A DNA stretch of 64,000 nt from NCBI RefSeq assembly GCF_004053875.1, contig NZ_SBIP01000001.1:558001-622000 (forward strand). Reading direction: 5' to 3'. This stretch comes from Neorhizobium lilium (lineage in GTDB: Bacteria; Pseudomonadota; Alphaproteobacteria; Rhizobiales; Rhizobiaceae). The notes under the pieces are model-generated. The model saw nothing but the letters and a program-made list of their open reading frames with translations, ran no database searches and was not told where the DNA came from. The translations under genes and the position numbers were made by a program. The stretch's first letter is position 1. Each line of letters begins with the position of its first letter. This document shows, one piece after another, positions 36,654 to 46,804 of this stretch.

Positions 36654-37141
36654 GCCACGAGCTCCAGAATGCTCAGGCCGACGATGACGCGGGCCTCGAA
36701 ATTGACGAAGGCGATCAATTCGGACAGTGCGATGATCTGCGGGCTGCTGAGGCCGGCGGCTTGCAGGCGCTCGATGTCAGCCCGGCTGCTGTCGCGCGGG
36801 GTTTTGGTCACAAGGTCCGCCTGCCGGACGAGAGCAACAGTGAAGGCATCAAGGTCTTCCGGCAGATCTCCGGCCGCAGCGATCGTCGTGAGGAGCTCGT
36901 TAATGCCCGCCTCGTCGAGCATCAGGTCGTAGGTCCGCGCTAGGTCTTCGCGGCCGATAAAACGGGCCATGCGGGCGGCGAGAGCGGCGCGCATGGCGTG
37001 GCTGATCTCGAAACCGTTCTGCGGCGTCAGCACCGTCTTGCGGCAAAGCTCGGCGCCCGAGACGAATTCCGGCCGCTCGCGCCGCGCCCGGTAGGTTTCG
37101 GAGGCCGGTTCGAGGCCGGAAAGGATGTCGATCTGATCCAT
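36650..37141 (-). CDS. CMD-domain protein lacking the CxxC motif
   Basis: Helical protein of 163 residues related to the carboxymuconolactone decarboxylase fold (ISHAMRAALAARMARFIG, and a C-terminal LSSPQIIALSELIAFVNFEA). Unlike its neighbour it has no CxxC, so it cannot do the same thiol chemistry by itself. It may be a partner subunit forming a mixed oligomer with the downstream CxxC protein, with which it is coupled through an ATGA overlap. Exact role unknown. Confidence 0.78.
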   Translation of the reverse strand: MDQIDILSGLEPASETYRARRERPEFVSGAELCRKTVLTPQNGFEISHAMRAALAARMARFIGREDLARTYDLMLDEAGINELLTTIAAAGDLPEDLDAFTVALVRQADLVTKTPRDSSRADIERLQAAGLSSPQIIALSELIAFVNFEARVIVGLSILELVA

Positions 37142-37225
37142 GCGTTCAGCTTCTTTTCTCTTGATGGTTCCGGCCGAATTCGTACCGGCCGGTTTGCGAA
37201 ATTCCGAAACGGAGATGCATCGCCC

Positions 37226-38160
<935 letters not shown>

Positions 38161-38164
<4 letters not shown>

Positions 38165-39177
38165 GGGCGGCCCTCCATGCGCTGGATCTCCGCGCGGAGA
38201 TCGTACCAGGCGGCGACCTTGTGGCCTGGTACGCTGTCGGGGGCATTGACCAATGGCGGGGTCTCGACCCGGCAGCGATCTGTCGCGAACGGATTGCGCG
38301 GCGCGAAGGGGTCGCCGACCGGCTCCTGGGTGAGGTCGGGCGGATTGCCGGGTATCTGATAGAGCCGGTTGGTGCCCCGTCTTTCGCCATGCGGCAGGGA
38401 TTTCAGGAGGCCCCAGGTATAGGCGCCGCGCGGATCGTAAAAGACCGAGCGCACAGGGCCACTCTCCATGATGCGGCCGCCATACATGACCTGCACCGTG
38501 TCGGCGAGGCCTGCGACGACGCCCATGTCGTGGGTGATCCAAATCACCGTCGTACCGATCTTGCGCTTCAGTTCCCGGACGAGATCGAGGATCTGCGCCT
38601 GCACGGTGACATCGAGCGCGGTCGTCGCCTCGTCGGCGATCAGCAGTTTCGGATTGCAGGAAATGCCGATCGCGATCATCACCCGCTGGCGCATACCGCC
38701 GGAAAACTCATGCGGATATTGCCGCGCCCGCTGTTCGGCATCCGGAATGCCGACAAGCTCCAGAAGTTCGATCACCCGTATCCGGGCCTGCGATGCGGAC
38801 ATGCCGAAATGCCGCCGCAGCGGCTCGGCGATCTGCCGTTCGATTGTCAGCACCGGATTGAGCGAGGTCATCGGATCCTGGAAAACGAAGCCGATCTCCC
38901 TGCCGCGAAGGTCGAACAGCTCGCGCTGCGACAGGGCGAGAAGATTGCGGCCGTTGAAGATCACCTCGCCGCGAACGATGCGGCCGGGCGGCGTCGCGAT
39001 CAGCCCCACCATGGAAAGTGCATGGACGCTCTTGCCGGAACCCGACTCACCGACGATGCCGAGCGTTTCGCCTTCCTCGATACTATAGGAGACGTCGTTG
39101 ACGGCATGCACCGTGCCGGACGGCGTGTCGAAAGCGACGGTGAGATTACGGATTTCGAGCAGCGGAGCCTTTGTCAT
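38161..39177 (-). CDS. Oligopeptide/dipeptide ABC transporter ATP-binding protein (DppD/OppD type)
   Basis: First ATPase, 338 residues. Walker A GESGSGKS (residues 43-50), Q-loop FQDPMTSLNP, signature FSGGMRQRVMIAIG, Walker B LLIADEATTALD, switch ITHDMGV. The C-terminal peptide-transporter tail includes AYTWGLLKSLP and an arginine/cysteine-containing stretch (NPFATDRCRVETPP) like the iron-sulfur-type tail of DppD proteins, although only one cysteine is seen. It overlaps the permease stop by 4 bases. An ATPase pair plus a permease pair is the usual Dpp/Opp arrangement. Confidence 0.92.
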
Positions 39178-40031
39178 CGCGAGGTCCTCAGCTTCGGATC
39201 GAAATAATCGCGCATCCAGTCTCCGAGCAGGTTGACGCTCAGGACGGTGATGAGAATGGCGATCCCCGGGAAGGTGACGATCCACCAGGCCGTCGAGATA
39301 TAAACGCGCCCGTCGGCCAGCATGCGACCCCAGCTCGGATTGGGCGGCTGGACCCCAAGCCCGAGGAAGGAAAGCGCTGCATCCATAATGATGATGCGGG
39401 CAAGCTCCAGCGTTGCGATGACCAGTGCCGGCGTCATAACGTTGGGCAGGAGATGTTTGATCATGATGCGCCAGGTGCTGGCACCGATCGCATGGGCGGA
39501 CAGGATGAACTCCCGCTCTCGCAGCGCCAGGACCTGGCCGCGGATGATGCGAGCGTAACGCAGCCAGCTGGTGAGCGCGAGGACGACGATGAGATTGCTC
39601 GTCGAGGGTCCAAGTGCGGCGATCACCAGAAGGGCGAGCAGCATCAGCGGCAGCGCCAGCTGGATATCGACGATGCGCATCAGTACGCGGTCGACCATGC
39701 CGCGATAATAACCGGCGACGATGCCGAGCAGCGTTCCGACGATGCCACCGAGCACAACCGCGGTCGCGGCGATCGTCAGCGTCAGCCGGCTTCCGTAGAT
39801 GATGCGCGAGAGGATATCCCGACCGAGTTCGTCGGTGCCTAGCGGATGGGCGCCCGGCGAAAACAGGCCCGTCCAGGTGGGAGCTGTCATGCGCGCGACG
39901 AGGCTGGAGCGCGTCGGCACCGGCAGGCCGAGATAGGGCGCAAGCAGGGCAGCCAGTATGAAGACCAGCACGAGGACGAAACCGAACAGTCCGGAACGGC
40001 TCTTGAGAAGGGCGAGCAGGAAGGATTTCAT
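39174..40031 (-). CDS. Dipeptide-type ABC transporter permease (DppC family)
   Basis: Membrane subunit of 285 residues. The N-terminal membrane helix is followed by HPLGTDELGRDILSRIIYGSR, the typical DppC entry motif; the ATPase-coupling segment is near SAHAIGASTWRIMIKHLLPN, and LSFLGLGVQPPNPSWG is the family signature. The start at 40031 was chosen because it begins the first membrane helix; the upstream open frame lies within the neighbouring permease gene. Pairs with the DppB-type permease 8 bases upstream. Confidence 0.92.
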   Translation of the reverse strand: MKSFLLALLKSRSGLFGFVLVLVFILAALLAPYLGLPVPTRSSLVARMTAPTWTGLFSPGAHPLGTDELGRDILSRIIYGSRLTLTIAATAVVLGGIVGTLLGIVAGYYRGMVDRVLMRIVDIQLALPLMLLALLVIAALGPSTSNLIVVLALTSWLRYARIIRGQVLALREREFILSAHAIGASTWRIMIKHLLPNVMTPALVIATLELARIIIMDAALSFLGLGVQPPNPSWGRMLADGRVYISTAWWIVTFPGIAILITVLSVNLLGDWMRDYFDPKLRTSR

Positions 40032-40039
40032 GGTCGCTC

Positions 40040-40957
40040 CTATCGCCGACGGATGCGCGGATCGAGCACGCCGTACAGCAGATCGACCAGCAGGTTGATG
40101 AGGATGAAGATGGCGGCGACCAGCGCGACGCCGGCCTGGATGACCGGGAAATCCTGGGCCTGGATCGCCTGCACGACGATACGGCCGACACCCGGCCACG
40201 CAAACACGGTTTCGATCACCACCGAACCGCCGAGCAGCTCGCCTGCGATGATGCCGATCATCGTGACGACCGGGATCAAGGCGTTGCGGGCAATGTGCCA
40301 GAAGAAAACGGTGTGCGGCAGCAGCCCCTTAGCGCGGGCGGTGCGCACGTAATCCTCCCGCATGATATCGAGCAGCGAGGAGCGCAGCAGGCGGGCGATC
40401 GAAGCCGAGACGAAGACCGATAGCGTCAGCCCCGGCAGGACAAGATGTGCGATCGTGCCCGAACCGCCGGTCGGCAGCCAGCCGAGATCGACGGAGAAGA
40501 CCAGGATCAGCATGATGCCGAGCCAGAAGACCGGCGTCGCTTGACCGAGCAGTGCTGCGATCATCACGATGAACTCCGCGAGCGTACCCCGCTTCAGCGC
40601 TGCAATGGCTCCGGCAACCGAGCCGATCAGCGTGCCGAAGATAAGCGCGGTGCCTGCCAGCTCGAACGTCGCCGGCATCCGCTCCAGCACCACATCCATC
40701 GCCGGCCGGTTATGCTGGAAGGAAATGCCGAAATTCCCGCGCAGCATGTCCAGCATGGCGACCGCATATTGCTGGATGAGCGGCTTGTCGAGGCCGAGGC
40801 CCGCACGCAGTGTATCGAGATCCTGCTGGCTGGCGCCGACCGGCAGAAGCAGGATTGCCGGATCGCCCAGCACGCGGCTGACGAAGAATACGATCGTTAC
40901 CACACCCCAAATGGCGACGAGGGCCTCCAGCAGCTTGACGAGGAGATAACGGCTCAA
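40040..40957 (-). CDS. Dipeptide-type ABC transporter permease (DppB family)
   Basis: Membrane subunit of about 305 residues. N-terminal YLLVKLLEALVAIWGVVTIVF membrane helix, then RAGLGLDKPLIQQY, the coupling loop RTARAKGLLPHTVFFWHIARNALIP and the signature GGSVVIETVFAWPGVGRIVV. The best start is TTG at 40957: a GGGGAGGG site lies 5 bases upstream, whereas GTG at 40963 would abut that site. The gene follows the FAD monooxygenase gene by 34 bases in the same operon. Confidence 0.9.
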   Translation of the reverse strand: MSRYLLVKLLEALVAIWGVVTIVFFVSRVLGDPAILLLPVGASQQDLDTLRAGLGLDKPLIQQYAVAMLDMLRGNFGISFQHNRPAMDVVLERMPATFELAGTALIFGTLIGSVAGAIAALKRGTLAEFIVMIAALLGQATPVFWLGIMLILVFSVDLGWLPTGGSGTIAHLVLPGLTLSVFVSASIARLLRSSLLDIMREDYVRTARAKGLLPHTVFFWHIARNALIPVVTMIGIIAGELLGGSVVIETVFAWPGVGRIVVQAIQAQDFPVIQAGVALVAAIFILINLLVDLLYGVLDPRIRRR

Positions 40958-40991
40958 GACCACCCTCCCCTGAATGTGACCGTGGCATACC

Positions 40992-42473
40992 TCATTCGGC
41001 AGCCCCCTCGATCGTCCTGCCCAGCATGGCTGCGGAATCCGTCCACTCGTCACCGAGCAGTTCCGGCGTCTCGTAGGCGGCCAGATTGGCAAAATGCGTC
41101 TCGCGATCCGCAACGAACAGGCTGCGGGCAATGCCCTGCGCCAGGCGCCGACCGCCGTCGCTGACCGCGGGAACGTCGCCGGAGAGCTTGCCGTGGCTGA
41201 GCGAGGCCGGGTAGTTGAAGCAGTGGACAAGCCGCAAGGCAGGGCAACTTCCCGGCACTTTTTCGAGAAATTCGAAATCCCGTCCGAGATAGGGTGATGT
41301 TGCCAGTTCGCCGTTTTGCGCCCCGGCCTCGGGCTTGAACGTGTCCTGCCAGAAGCGGATGAACGGTGCAAAATTCACGAGTTCGGGGCGCCGGTCGAGA
41401 TTGACGCGGAAGCCGGTTGCGAAGATGACGAAATCATAAGCGAGTTCGCCGCGGTTTGTATCGACCACGACTGCACCGTCCTCCTGCCTCATGCTCCGCA
41501 TTGCCGTATCGAGGAAAAACCGGCCGTTTGGGTGGCGGGAAACACGCAAGGTGGAATCCCGCGGCGGTGGCGTCTGAGCATTCAGGACATAGTCCATGAA
41601 CTTCCATTTCCACGTGTCGCTCAGGCCCGTAAAACCCTGCACGACCCCCTGGCTGGAAATTCCAGTGAACTTGTTGACCCGCGGCATCTCGCGGCGGCGG
41701 ATGATCATATCGACGGCGGCAGCCCCCGCCTCCAGTGCCGTTGCGGCATTGTCCATGGCGGACGCGCCGGCACCGATCACCGCGACCCGCTTTCCGGCAA
41801 GCGCCGTAAAATCGATGTCATCGGCCGAATGAGCCCAGAACCTGTGATCGATCCGCTCGGCAAATTCCGGCACGTAACTGCCGCCCAGACCGTCGCGTCC
41901 GGTGGCGAGCACGACATGCCGCGCATACATGCGTTCATTCGATCCGCTCTCGCCGTCGGTTGCGTCGATGGCGATCAGATCTTCGGTGACCGGAGCCATG
42001 CCTGTGACGGTGACCTCGTTGCGGACAGGCAGGCCGAGTACCTTGCGGTACCAGACCAAGTATTCCATCCACTGATCCTTGGGGATCTTGCCGAGCAAAT
42101 CCCAGGCCGACTGGCCGAATTGGGCGACATACCAGGCGCGGAAGGTCAAAGACGGAAGGCCGAGCGCCGGGCCCGTCAGCTGTTTCGGCGACCGCAGCGT
42201 CTCCATGCGGGCATAGGTGATCCACGGCCCTTCCAGCCCTTCGGGAGCGCGGTCGAGGCAGATGACGTTGAAAATGCCGAGCATCTTCAGGGATGCGGCG
42301 GCCACCATCCCGCACATGCCTGCTCCGATGATGACCACGTCATGGACCCAGGTACCCTCATGTTCGCTGTGCGGCACCCATTCCTTAGGCGGCAGCTCCA
42401 GCAGCGAAAGATCCTCCGCGAGCCGCCGCTCGAGATTTTCAAGTCCGATCTGCCGCTGGTTCAGGTCGCTCAC
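40992..42473 (-). CDS. FAD/NAD(P)-dependent monooxygenase-like flavoprotein
   Basis: Two-dinucleotide-domain flavoprotein of 493 residues. FAD motif VVIIGAGMCGMVAAA (residues 46-60) and a second Rossmann motif RVAVIGAGASAMDNAA for NADPH, with an ATG-type linker (VIFATGFRVN). This layout matches class B flavin monooxygenases (FMO/Baeyer-Villiger-like), although the exact FxGxxxHxxxW fingerprint is not evident. It directly follows the LysR gene (2-base gap) and heads the structural genes, so it probably performs an early oxygenation of the imported compound. N-oxidation, S-oxidation or Baeyer-Villiger oxidation cannot be told apart from sequence. Confidence 0.85.
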   Translation of the reverse strand: MSDLNQRQIGLENLERRLAEDLSLLELPPKEWVPHSEHEGTWVHDVVIIGAGMCGMVAAASLKMLGIFNVICLDRAPEGLEGPWITYARMETLRSPKQLTGPALGLPSLTFRAWYVAQFGQSAWDLLGKIPKDQWMEYLVWYRKVLGLPVRNEVTVTGMAPVTEDLIAIDATDGESGSNERMYARHVVLATGRDGLGGSYVPEFAERIDHRFWAHSADDIDFTALAGKRVAVIGAGASAMDNAATALEAGAAAVDMIIRRREMPRVNKFTGISSQGVVQGFTGLSDTWKWKFMDYVLNAQTPPPRDSTLRVSRHPNGRFFLDTAMRSMRQEDGAVVVDTNRGELAYDFVIFATGFRVNLDRRPELVNFAPFIRFWQDTFKPEAGAQNGELATSPYLGRDFEFLEKVPGSCPALRLVHCFNYPASLSHGKLSGDVPAVSDGGRRLAQGIARSLFVADRETHFANLAAYETPELLGDEWTDSAAMLGRTIEGAAE

Positions 42474-42475
42474 GG

Positions 42476-43447
42476 TCAGTGCTCCTGTCCGGGCTGGTCG
42501 GCGCCGAACGTGACATCCGCCACGCGCTCGATATGGCCTGGATCATGGGCCACGAAGCCGGGCATGCGGGCCGCCGAAATGCGGATGATCAGCTGGATGA
42601 GCTCCTCGACGCCAGCGGCCAGCGGCCGGGAAGCCGCTGAGAAAATCCCGAACAGGAAGGGAATATCGAGGTCGAGCGGCCGGATTTCGGCGTTCTTCAT
42701 CTCGACGCCGTAAGCGGTCGCCGGTTCGACGATCGCGATGCCAAAACCCGCCGAGGCCAGCCGCACCGCATTCAGCGAGGCATTGGTATCGACGATACGA
42801 GAAGGTTTTACGCCGACCGCTTCGAGCGCCTGGTTAACGCGCCGCCGCAGCCGGAAGGGGTTGGCCATGGTGATCAGGCAACGGTCAGCCAGGTCGCTCA
42901 TGGAGATCGTCGCCTTTGCGGCCAGCGGATCATCGGACGCGACAGCCGCCACGCAGGGCGACTGGAAAAGCCCGTGCACTTCGAGACCGGAATGCTCGAT
43001 CGGCAGGGACGCGACGCAGAAATCCGCCGTGCGCGACAGGACAGACTGCACGGCCGCTTCCGCCGATATGCTCCGAAGATGCACGTTCCGCGGCAGGAGG
43101 CTTTCCGGCATCTCGGCAATTGCCAACGGCACGATACCACCGGCGAAGGCGGGAATGGCTGCGACCTCGAAGGGGGCCATCTCCTCCTTGTAAATTGTCT
43201 CTGCCCGTTCCTTGAGCCGACCTATCCCGGTTAGAAAACGCTCAGCATCAGTGTGAAATAGAATAGCTTTGGCAGTCGGAGTGATGCGCGGCCCGTTTCT
43301 TTCAAAAAGTGGAAAGCCAATGGATGCCTCGAGTTCCTGGATGAGACGGGTAACTTGTGGCTGAGAACGATCGAGGAGTCGCGCCGCGGCGGTGATGCTG
43401 CCTGCCGACATAACTGCCAAAAAGACTTCCAGCTGTTTGATTTCCAT
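42476..43447 (-). CDS. LysR-family transcriptional regulator
   Basis: Regulator of 323 residues. The N-terminal winged helix (residues about 1-60, with GSITAAARLLDRSQPQVTRL and FPLFERNG) is followed by a LysR substrate-binding domain (FRLRRRVNQALEAVGVKPS and SAGFGIAIVEPA). Unusually, it is the first gene of the operon it presumably controls: the FAD monooxygenase starts 2 bases after its stop on the same strand, rather than being divergent. Just upstream of the start an AT-rich element contains ATGCGCAT (43459-43466), a possible binding core. The inducer is probably the catabolic substrate. Confidence 0.9.
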   Translation of the reverse strand: MEIKQLEVFLAVMSAGSITAAARLLDRSQPQVTRLIQELEASIGFPLFERNGPRITPTAKAILFHTDAERFLTGIGRLKERAETIYKEEMAPFEVAAIPAFAGGIVPLAIAEMPESLLPRNVHLRSISAEAAVQSVLSRTADFCVASLPIEHSGLEVHGLFQSPCVAAVASDDPLAAKATISMSDLADRCLITMANPFRLRRRVNQALEAVGVKPSRIVDTNASLNAVRLASAGFGIAIVEPATAYGVEMKNAEIRPLDLDIPFLFGIFSAASRPLAAGVEELIQLIIRISAARMPGFVAHDPGHIERVADVTFGADQPGQEH

Positions 43448-43837
43448 AAACGACTATAATGCGCATTTCGTATGACTGATCAATCTCAATTCATTTTTCA
43501 CATTCTTTGGCTGCGCCAGCAACGTAAATTCTACCGATATGGTCGCCTTCTTGAGTAGAGCATTCTCATTTTTATAAATAATTGGGCGTGTATTTCGCTT
43601 TACGTCATTGATCGATCCGCTGCGGAGCCACCTTTGAACGAATTACTCAGCGGCGGCGCACGTGGTGCCACTTTGCCGCGCCAGAATTCTTTTCGATCGG
43701 CGGCTCTGGCGGTTGTAGAGACGCAATTGCGATCGCGCTCAATGCCCCACCGCGGCAGCCCTAAAGACCGAACGGGGATCGCTGTCAGCAGGCTATGGTT
43801 CGCGATGCAGCGGAGACAAAACTCCTGCTGTGCCGAT
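43448..43837. other. Promoter-containing intergenic region upstream of the LysR operon
   Basis: Intergenic DNA ahead of the long operon. The first 120 bases next to the LysR start are A/T-rich, as expected for a promoter. A short open frame on the + strand from 43634 shows no family resemblance or ribosome-binding site and is not called. Confidence 0.4.
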
Positions 43838-43874
43838 CAAGACTGGAAGCATGTGCAAGCTGCTTCCAGTCTTG
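43838..43874. terminator. Strong hairpin downstream of the sugar-binding protein gene
   Basis: Perfect 13-bp inverted repeat CAAGACTGGAAGC/GCTTCCAGTCTTG (43838-43850 with 43862-43874) and an 11-base loop. It begins 33 bases after the stop of the binding-protein gene (-). No T-tract follows on that strand, so it may be a Rho-assisted terminator or an RNA-stability element. Confidence 0.5.
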
Positions 43875-43907
43875 TGTCTGCGCGAGAGCCGCTTGGGAGG
43901 GGAATGC

Positions 43908-44957
43908 TCAGAAGGCCGCAGACGGGATCCAGCTTGCCGTGACGGCTGAACTTGTCGAGAAGCTAGGAATTTTCTTGGCCAGATCCTCGATGGTTTTTAC
44001 GTTCGCATCGCGCAATTGCTTTTGTGTCACCAAAACCGGATCGACAATAATCTGATGAGGCACCGTCTCGCCAGCAATCTGCAAGGCCGCAGCCCGGATG
44101 GAGACAGCACCGACAACCGCCGGATTGGTGGCGGAGGTTGCCACCCAAGGGCTGCCGTCCTCGACGATCTCCTGAATGTCCGCGGTTGAAATATCTGCCG
44201 AATAAATCTTCAGTTTAGCGCTGATGCCTAGATCGGCGGCGGCCAGCTTTACGCCTCGGGCAAACTCGTCATAGGGCGCAAACACCACCGAAATATCCGG
44301 ATTGGCGCGGAAAACAGCCTTGGCCTGATCAGCGGTCGAGGTAGCCGTCGTATCGCTGACCGTACCAAACCGCGCCGTTTCGACAATGCCGCTGTTGGCA
44401 GCTTTAACCTTGTCCCAGATCTCGTTGCGACGATCCAATGGCGCAAAGCCCGCCACATAGGCGTATCCGGCTTTGAAGCTGTTGCCGTTGTCTTTGATGG
44501 CTTGATCGAGTGCCAGTTCGGCCAGCTTATGATCTGATTGCTCGACCTGCGGAATCTTCGGGTTGTTCAGGTTCACATCAAAGGCCACGACCTTAATGCC
44601 CTTGTCGAGAGCCTGTTGCACCACATCACTGAGCGATTCCGGCAAGCCATGGTCGATGACGATAGCCTGAGCACCGAGATTGACGGCCTGCAATATCTGT
44701 TCGCGCTGCTCGGCGGCATTTTGACGACCTGGAAAGATGCGCAGATCAACACCCAGCGCTTTGGCCTGGGCTTGTGCTCCCGCCTGATAGGCCTGAAAGA
44801 AGTCGCCAGCTGAAATGTAGCTGATCAGGGCAATTTTGACACCACCTTTGTCAAAAGGGGCCGGTGCGCCCGCAAGGCCCGCAGCGGCGACGGACTGGCT
44901 CAAAACCAGGGGCGAAGAAAAAACCGTGAAAGCCATAACGCGCAAGATCGATGTCAT
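43908..44957 (-). CDS. Ribose-type periplasmic sugar-binding protein (paralogue 1)
   Basis: Peripla_BP_4 binding protein of 349 residues with a signal peptide (about residues 1-26, ending VAAA). The mature start AGLAGAPAPFDKGGVKIALI and the AFDVNLNNPKIPQVEQSDH block closely match the protein encoded at 47883-48926; about half of the aligned residues look identical by eye. It is transcribed away from the ABC cassette, across a palindromic operator candidate. The start at 44957 has a GGAGAA site. It probably delivers a second or related ligand to the ATPase/permease pair at 45299-47850. The ligand is unknown. Confidence 0.9.
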   Translation of the reverse strand: MTSILRVMAFTVFSSPLVLSQSVAAAGLAGAPAPFDKGGVKIALISYISAGDFFQAYQAGAQAQAKALGVDLRIFPGRQNAAEQREQILQAVNLGAQAIVIDHGLPESLSDVVQQALDKGIKVVAFDVNLNNPKIPQVEQSDHKLAELALDQAIKDNGNSFKAGYAYVAGFAPLDRRNEIWDKVKAANSGIVETARFGTVSDTTATSTADQAKAVFRANPDISVVFAPYDEFARGVKLAAADLGISAKLKIYSADISTADIQEIVEDGSPWVATSATNPAVVGAVSIRAAALQIAGETVPHQIIVDPVLVTQKQLRDANVKTIEDLAKKIPSFSTSSAVTASWIPSAAF

Positions 44958-45002
44958 TAGGTTCTCCATTTGGAAATGGCGGGTGAAGTGCGACATCTTG
45001 CT

Positions 45003-45023
45003 ATTGTCGATTAACTCGACAAT
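45003..45023. promoter_or_regulatory. Palindromic operator candidate in the divergent sugar-ABC region
   Basis: Perfect 8-bp arms ATTGTCGA (45003-45010) and TCGACAAT (45016-45023) with a 5-base spacer. The element lies 46 bases upstream of the divergent binding-protein start (44957). Its TGTCGA core resembles the repeat in front of the GntR-controlled operon at 21010-21060. No regulator gene is adjacent, so the cognate factor must be encoded elsewhere. Confidence 0.6.
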
Positions 45024-45266
45024 TTTTATAGATTGATTATCTTTATGATCTTTCTGAACGAAGGATTTTTTACCAAATTTAAAACATTCTTCAGTGGATT
45101 TGTCCTGGGTGTACCGTGCGTGCCATCAGGCCGGCAGACTTTAATTAAAGCCAATGTTCTCTGGCTTTATGGTAGTATAGGCCAGACGACACCATTCCAA
45201 CTTTGGCCTTGGTCGCGCGCCCTGCAAATTTATTCCAGATATTGAATGAAGTTTGAAACCCGCATT

Positions 45267-45285
45267 CTTGCCCCTTGTGGGCAAG
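45267..45285 (+). promoter_or_regulatory. Small hairpin over the ribosome-binding region of the sugar ABC ATPase
   Basis: Inverted repeat CTTGCCC/GGGCAAG (45267-45273 and 45279-45285) with a CTTGT loop. The right arm runs into AAGGG (45283-45287), the only purine-rich site ahead of ATG 45299. Pairing would hide part of that site. This could temper translation or may be chance. Confidence 0.35.
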
Positions 45286-45298
45286 GGCCTATCACCGG

Positions 45299-46804
45299 AT
45301 GAGCGCCACTGGTGAACCCGAAATGCCCCTTCTTGACGTCCAAGACATCTCCCGCTCCTTCGGCTCGACCCGGGCTTTGATTGGTGCGTCTCTGCTGATT
45401 GAGCCCGGTGAAATTGTCGCCTTAATGGGAGCCAATGGGGCGGGCAAATCCACATTGGTCAAAATTCTTTCCGGCGTCCAAGCCCCCGATTCCGGTACCA
45501 TCCTGCTCAAAGGCCAGCCTTTTGCGCCTCAAAGCCCGGCAGAGGCCGTCAAGCTTGGGATCGTGACCGTGCACCAATCCACCGATGTGGTTGGCATTCC
45601 CGGATTGACCGTGGCCGACGCGCTGCTGCTTCATCACTATGTTGATGGACGCCAGCGATTTTTTCTCTCCGCCAAAAGCGTGCGGCGCGAGGCCGCCCAC
45701 ATCCTGCAGGAGGCGGGGTTCCATCTGCCGCTCGATCGGGATTTTGCCGATCTGGGAGCAGCAGATCGACAAATAGTGGCCATCGCCCGCGCGCTTGCCG
45801 ACAAGGCCGAATTGTTGATTCTGGATGAGCCGACAGCCAGTCTTTCCACGCAGGAAGCAGAGCGGCTTTATGGCATCCTGCTCGGCTTGAAAGCCCGTGG
45901 CATCGCTATTCTCTATATCTCACACCGCACCGCCGATCTCGCCGCCCTTGCCGACCGCGTGGTGATCCTCAGGGGCGGGCGCAATGTTGGTAGCTTCAAC
46001 CGTCCGATTGATTTCAGTGCAGCCCTCGAAACAATGATTGGCCGACCCCTCAACACTGCTAGGCCTGACCGACGCGCACAATTTGGTGCAACCGTTGTTA
46101 ATTTGCAGGGAGTTCGCCTGCTGGCCAAGAGCAAACCTTTTGATCTCACAGTGCGTGAAGGCGAAGTGGTTGCCATTACCGGTGTGCTAGGGGCTGGCAA
46201 AAGCAGGCTTTTGTCGACGCTGTTTGGTGTCGGACAATTTGCCGGTGGTAAAGCAGTGCTGGAGGGCAAGCCTTATGCGCCCAAAAGTCCGGCAGAGGCC
46301 ATAGCCGCCGGTGTTGCGCTTGTTGCGGAAGATCGTCATCGCTCGGCCTTGATGCCTGCGGATTGGCCGGGTGAAAGCGTGGCCGCCACCATTAGCCTGC
46401 CGCATCTCAAGCGCTGGTATCCCTCTGGTTTTCTCTTTTCGGACGCGGAGAAGACCCGGGCAATAGCGGCGATCTCGCGGCTGGGCATTAAAGCTGCTGG
46501 TGCCGATGCCTCCGTCTGGTCGCTCTCTGGCGGCAATCAGCAAAAAGCCGTGATTGCCCGCTGGGAGGTGGAGAAAAGCCGCCTTCTGCTGCTGGATGAG
46601 CCGTTTCAGGGCGTGGACGTCGGTGCCCGGCAAGACATTGTCACCACCATTCGCAGCCATGCAAACCGCGCGACCCTGATTGCCACCTCCGATTACGAGG
46701 AGGCGCAGGAAGTGGCCGATCGTATTCTGCTGATTGATCAACACACCCTGATTGAGCTGACGCCGACGGCTGTTTCTGCCGATCACCAAGAGGAATTCGC
46801 CTGA
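45299..46804 (+). CDS. Ribose/autoinducer-type ABC transporter ATP-binding protein (double NBD)
   Basis: Duplicated ATPase of about 501 residues for monosaccharide-type import. The first half has Walker A GANGAGKST (residues 44-52) and Walker B LLILDEPTASLS. In the second half Walker A is altered (GVLGAGKSRLL), but the LSGGNQQKAVIARW signature and LLLLDEPFQGVDVG are present. This asymmetry is normal for RbsA/MglA. Start candidates are ATG 45299 and ATG 45323; the first has an AAGGG site about 11 bases upstream within a small hairpin. Its stop overlaps the permease start. Confidence 0.9.
   Translation: MSATGEPEMPLLDVQDISRSFGSTRALIGASLLIEPGEIVALMGANGAGKSTLVKILSGVQAPDSGTILLKGQPFAPQSPAEAVKLGIVTVHQSTDVVGIPGLTVADALLLHHYVDGRQRFFLSAKSVRREAAHILQEAGFHLPLDRDFADLGAADRQIVAIARALADKAELLILDEPTASLSTQEAERLYGILLGLKARGIAILYISHRTADLAALADRVVILRGGRNVGSFNRPIDFSAALETMIGRPLNTARPDRRAQFGATVVNLQGVRLLAKSKPFDLTVREGEVVAITGVLGAGKSRLLSTLFGVGQFAGGKAVLEGKPYAPKSPAEAIAAGVALVAEDRHRSALMPADWPGESVAATISLPHLKRWYPSGFLFSDAEKTRAIAAISRLGIKAAGADASVWSLSGGNQQKAVIARWEVEKSRLLLLDEPFQGVDVGARQDIVTTIRSHANRATLIATSDYEEAQEVADRILLIDQHTLIELTPTAVSADHQEEFA

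Noticed and set aside
43634..43942. 102-codon + strand frame between the LysR and sugar-binding genes
   Set aside because: No ribosome-binding site or family resemblance, and it overlaps the hairpin and the end of the binding-protein gene.
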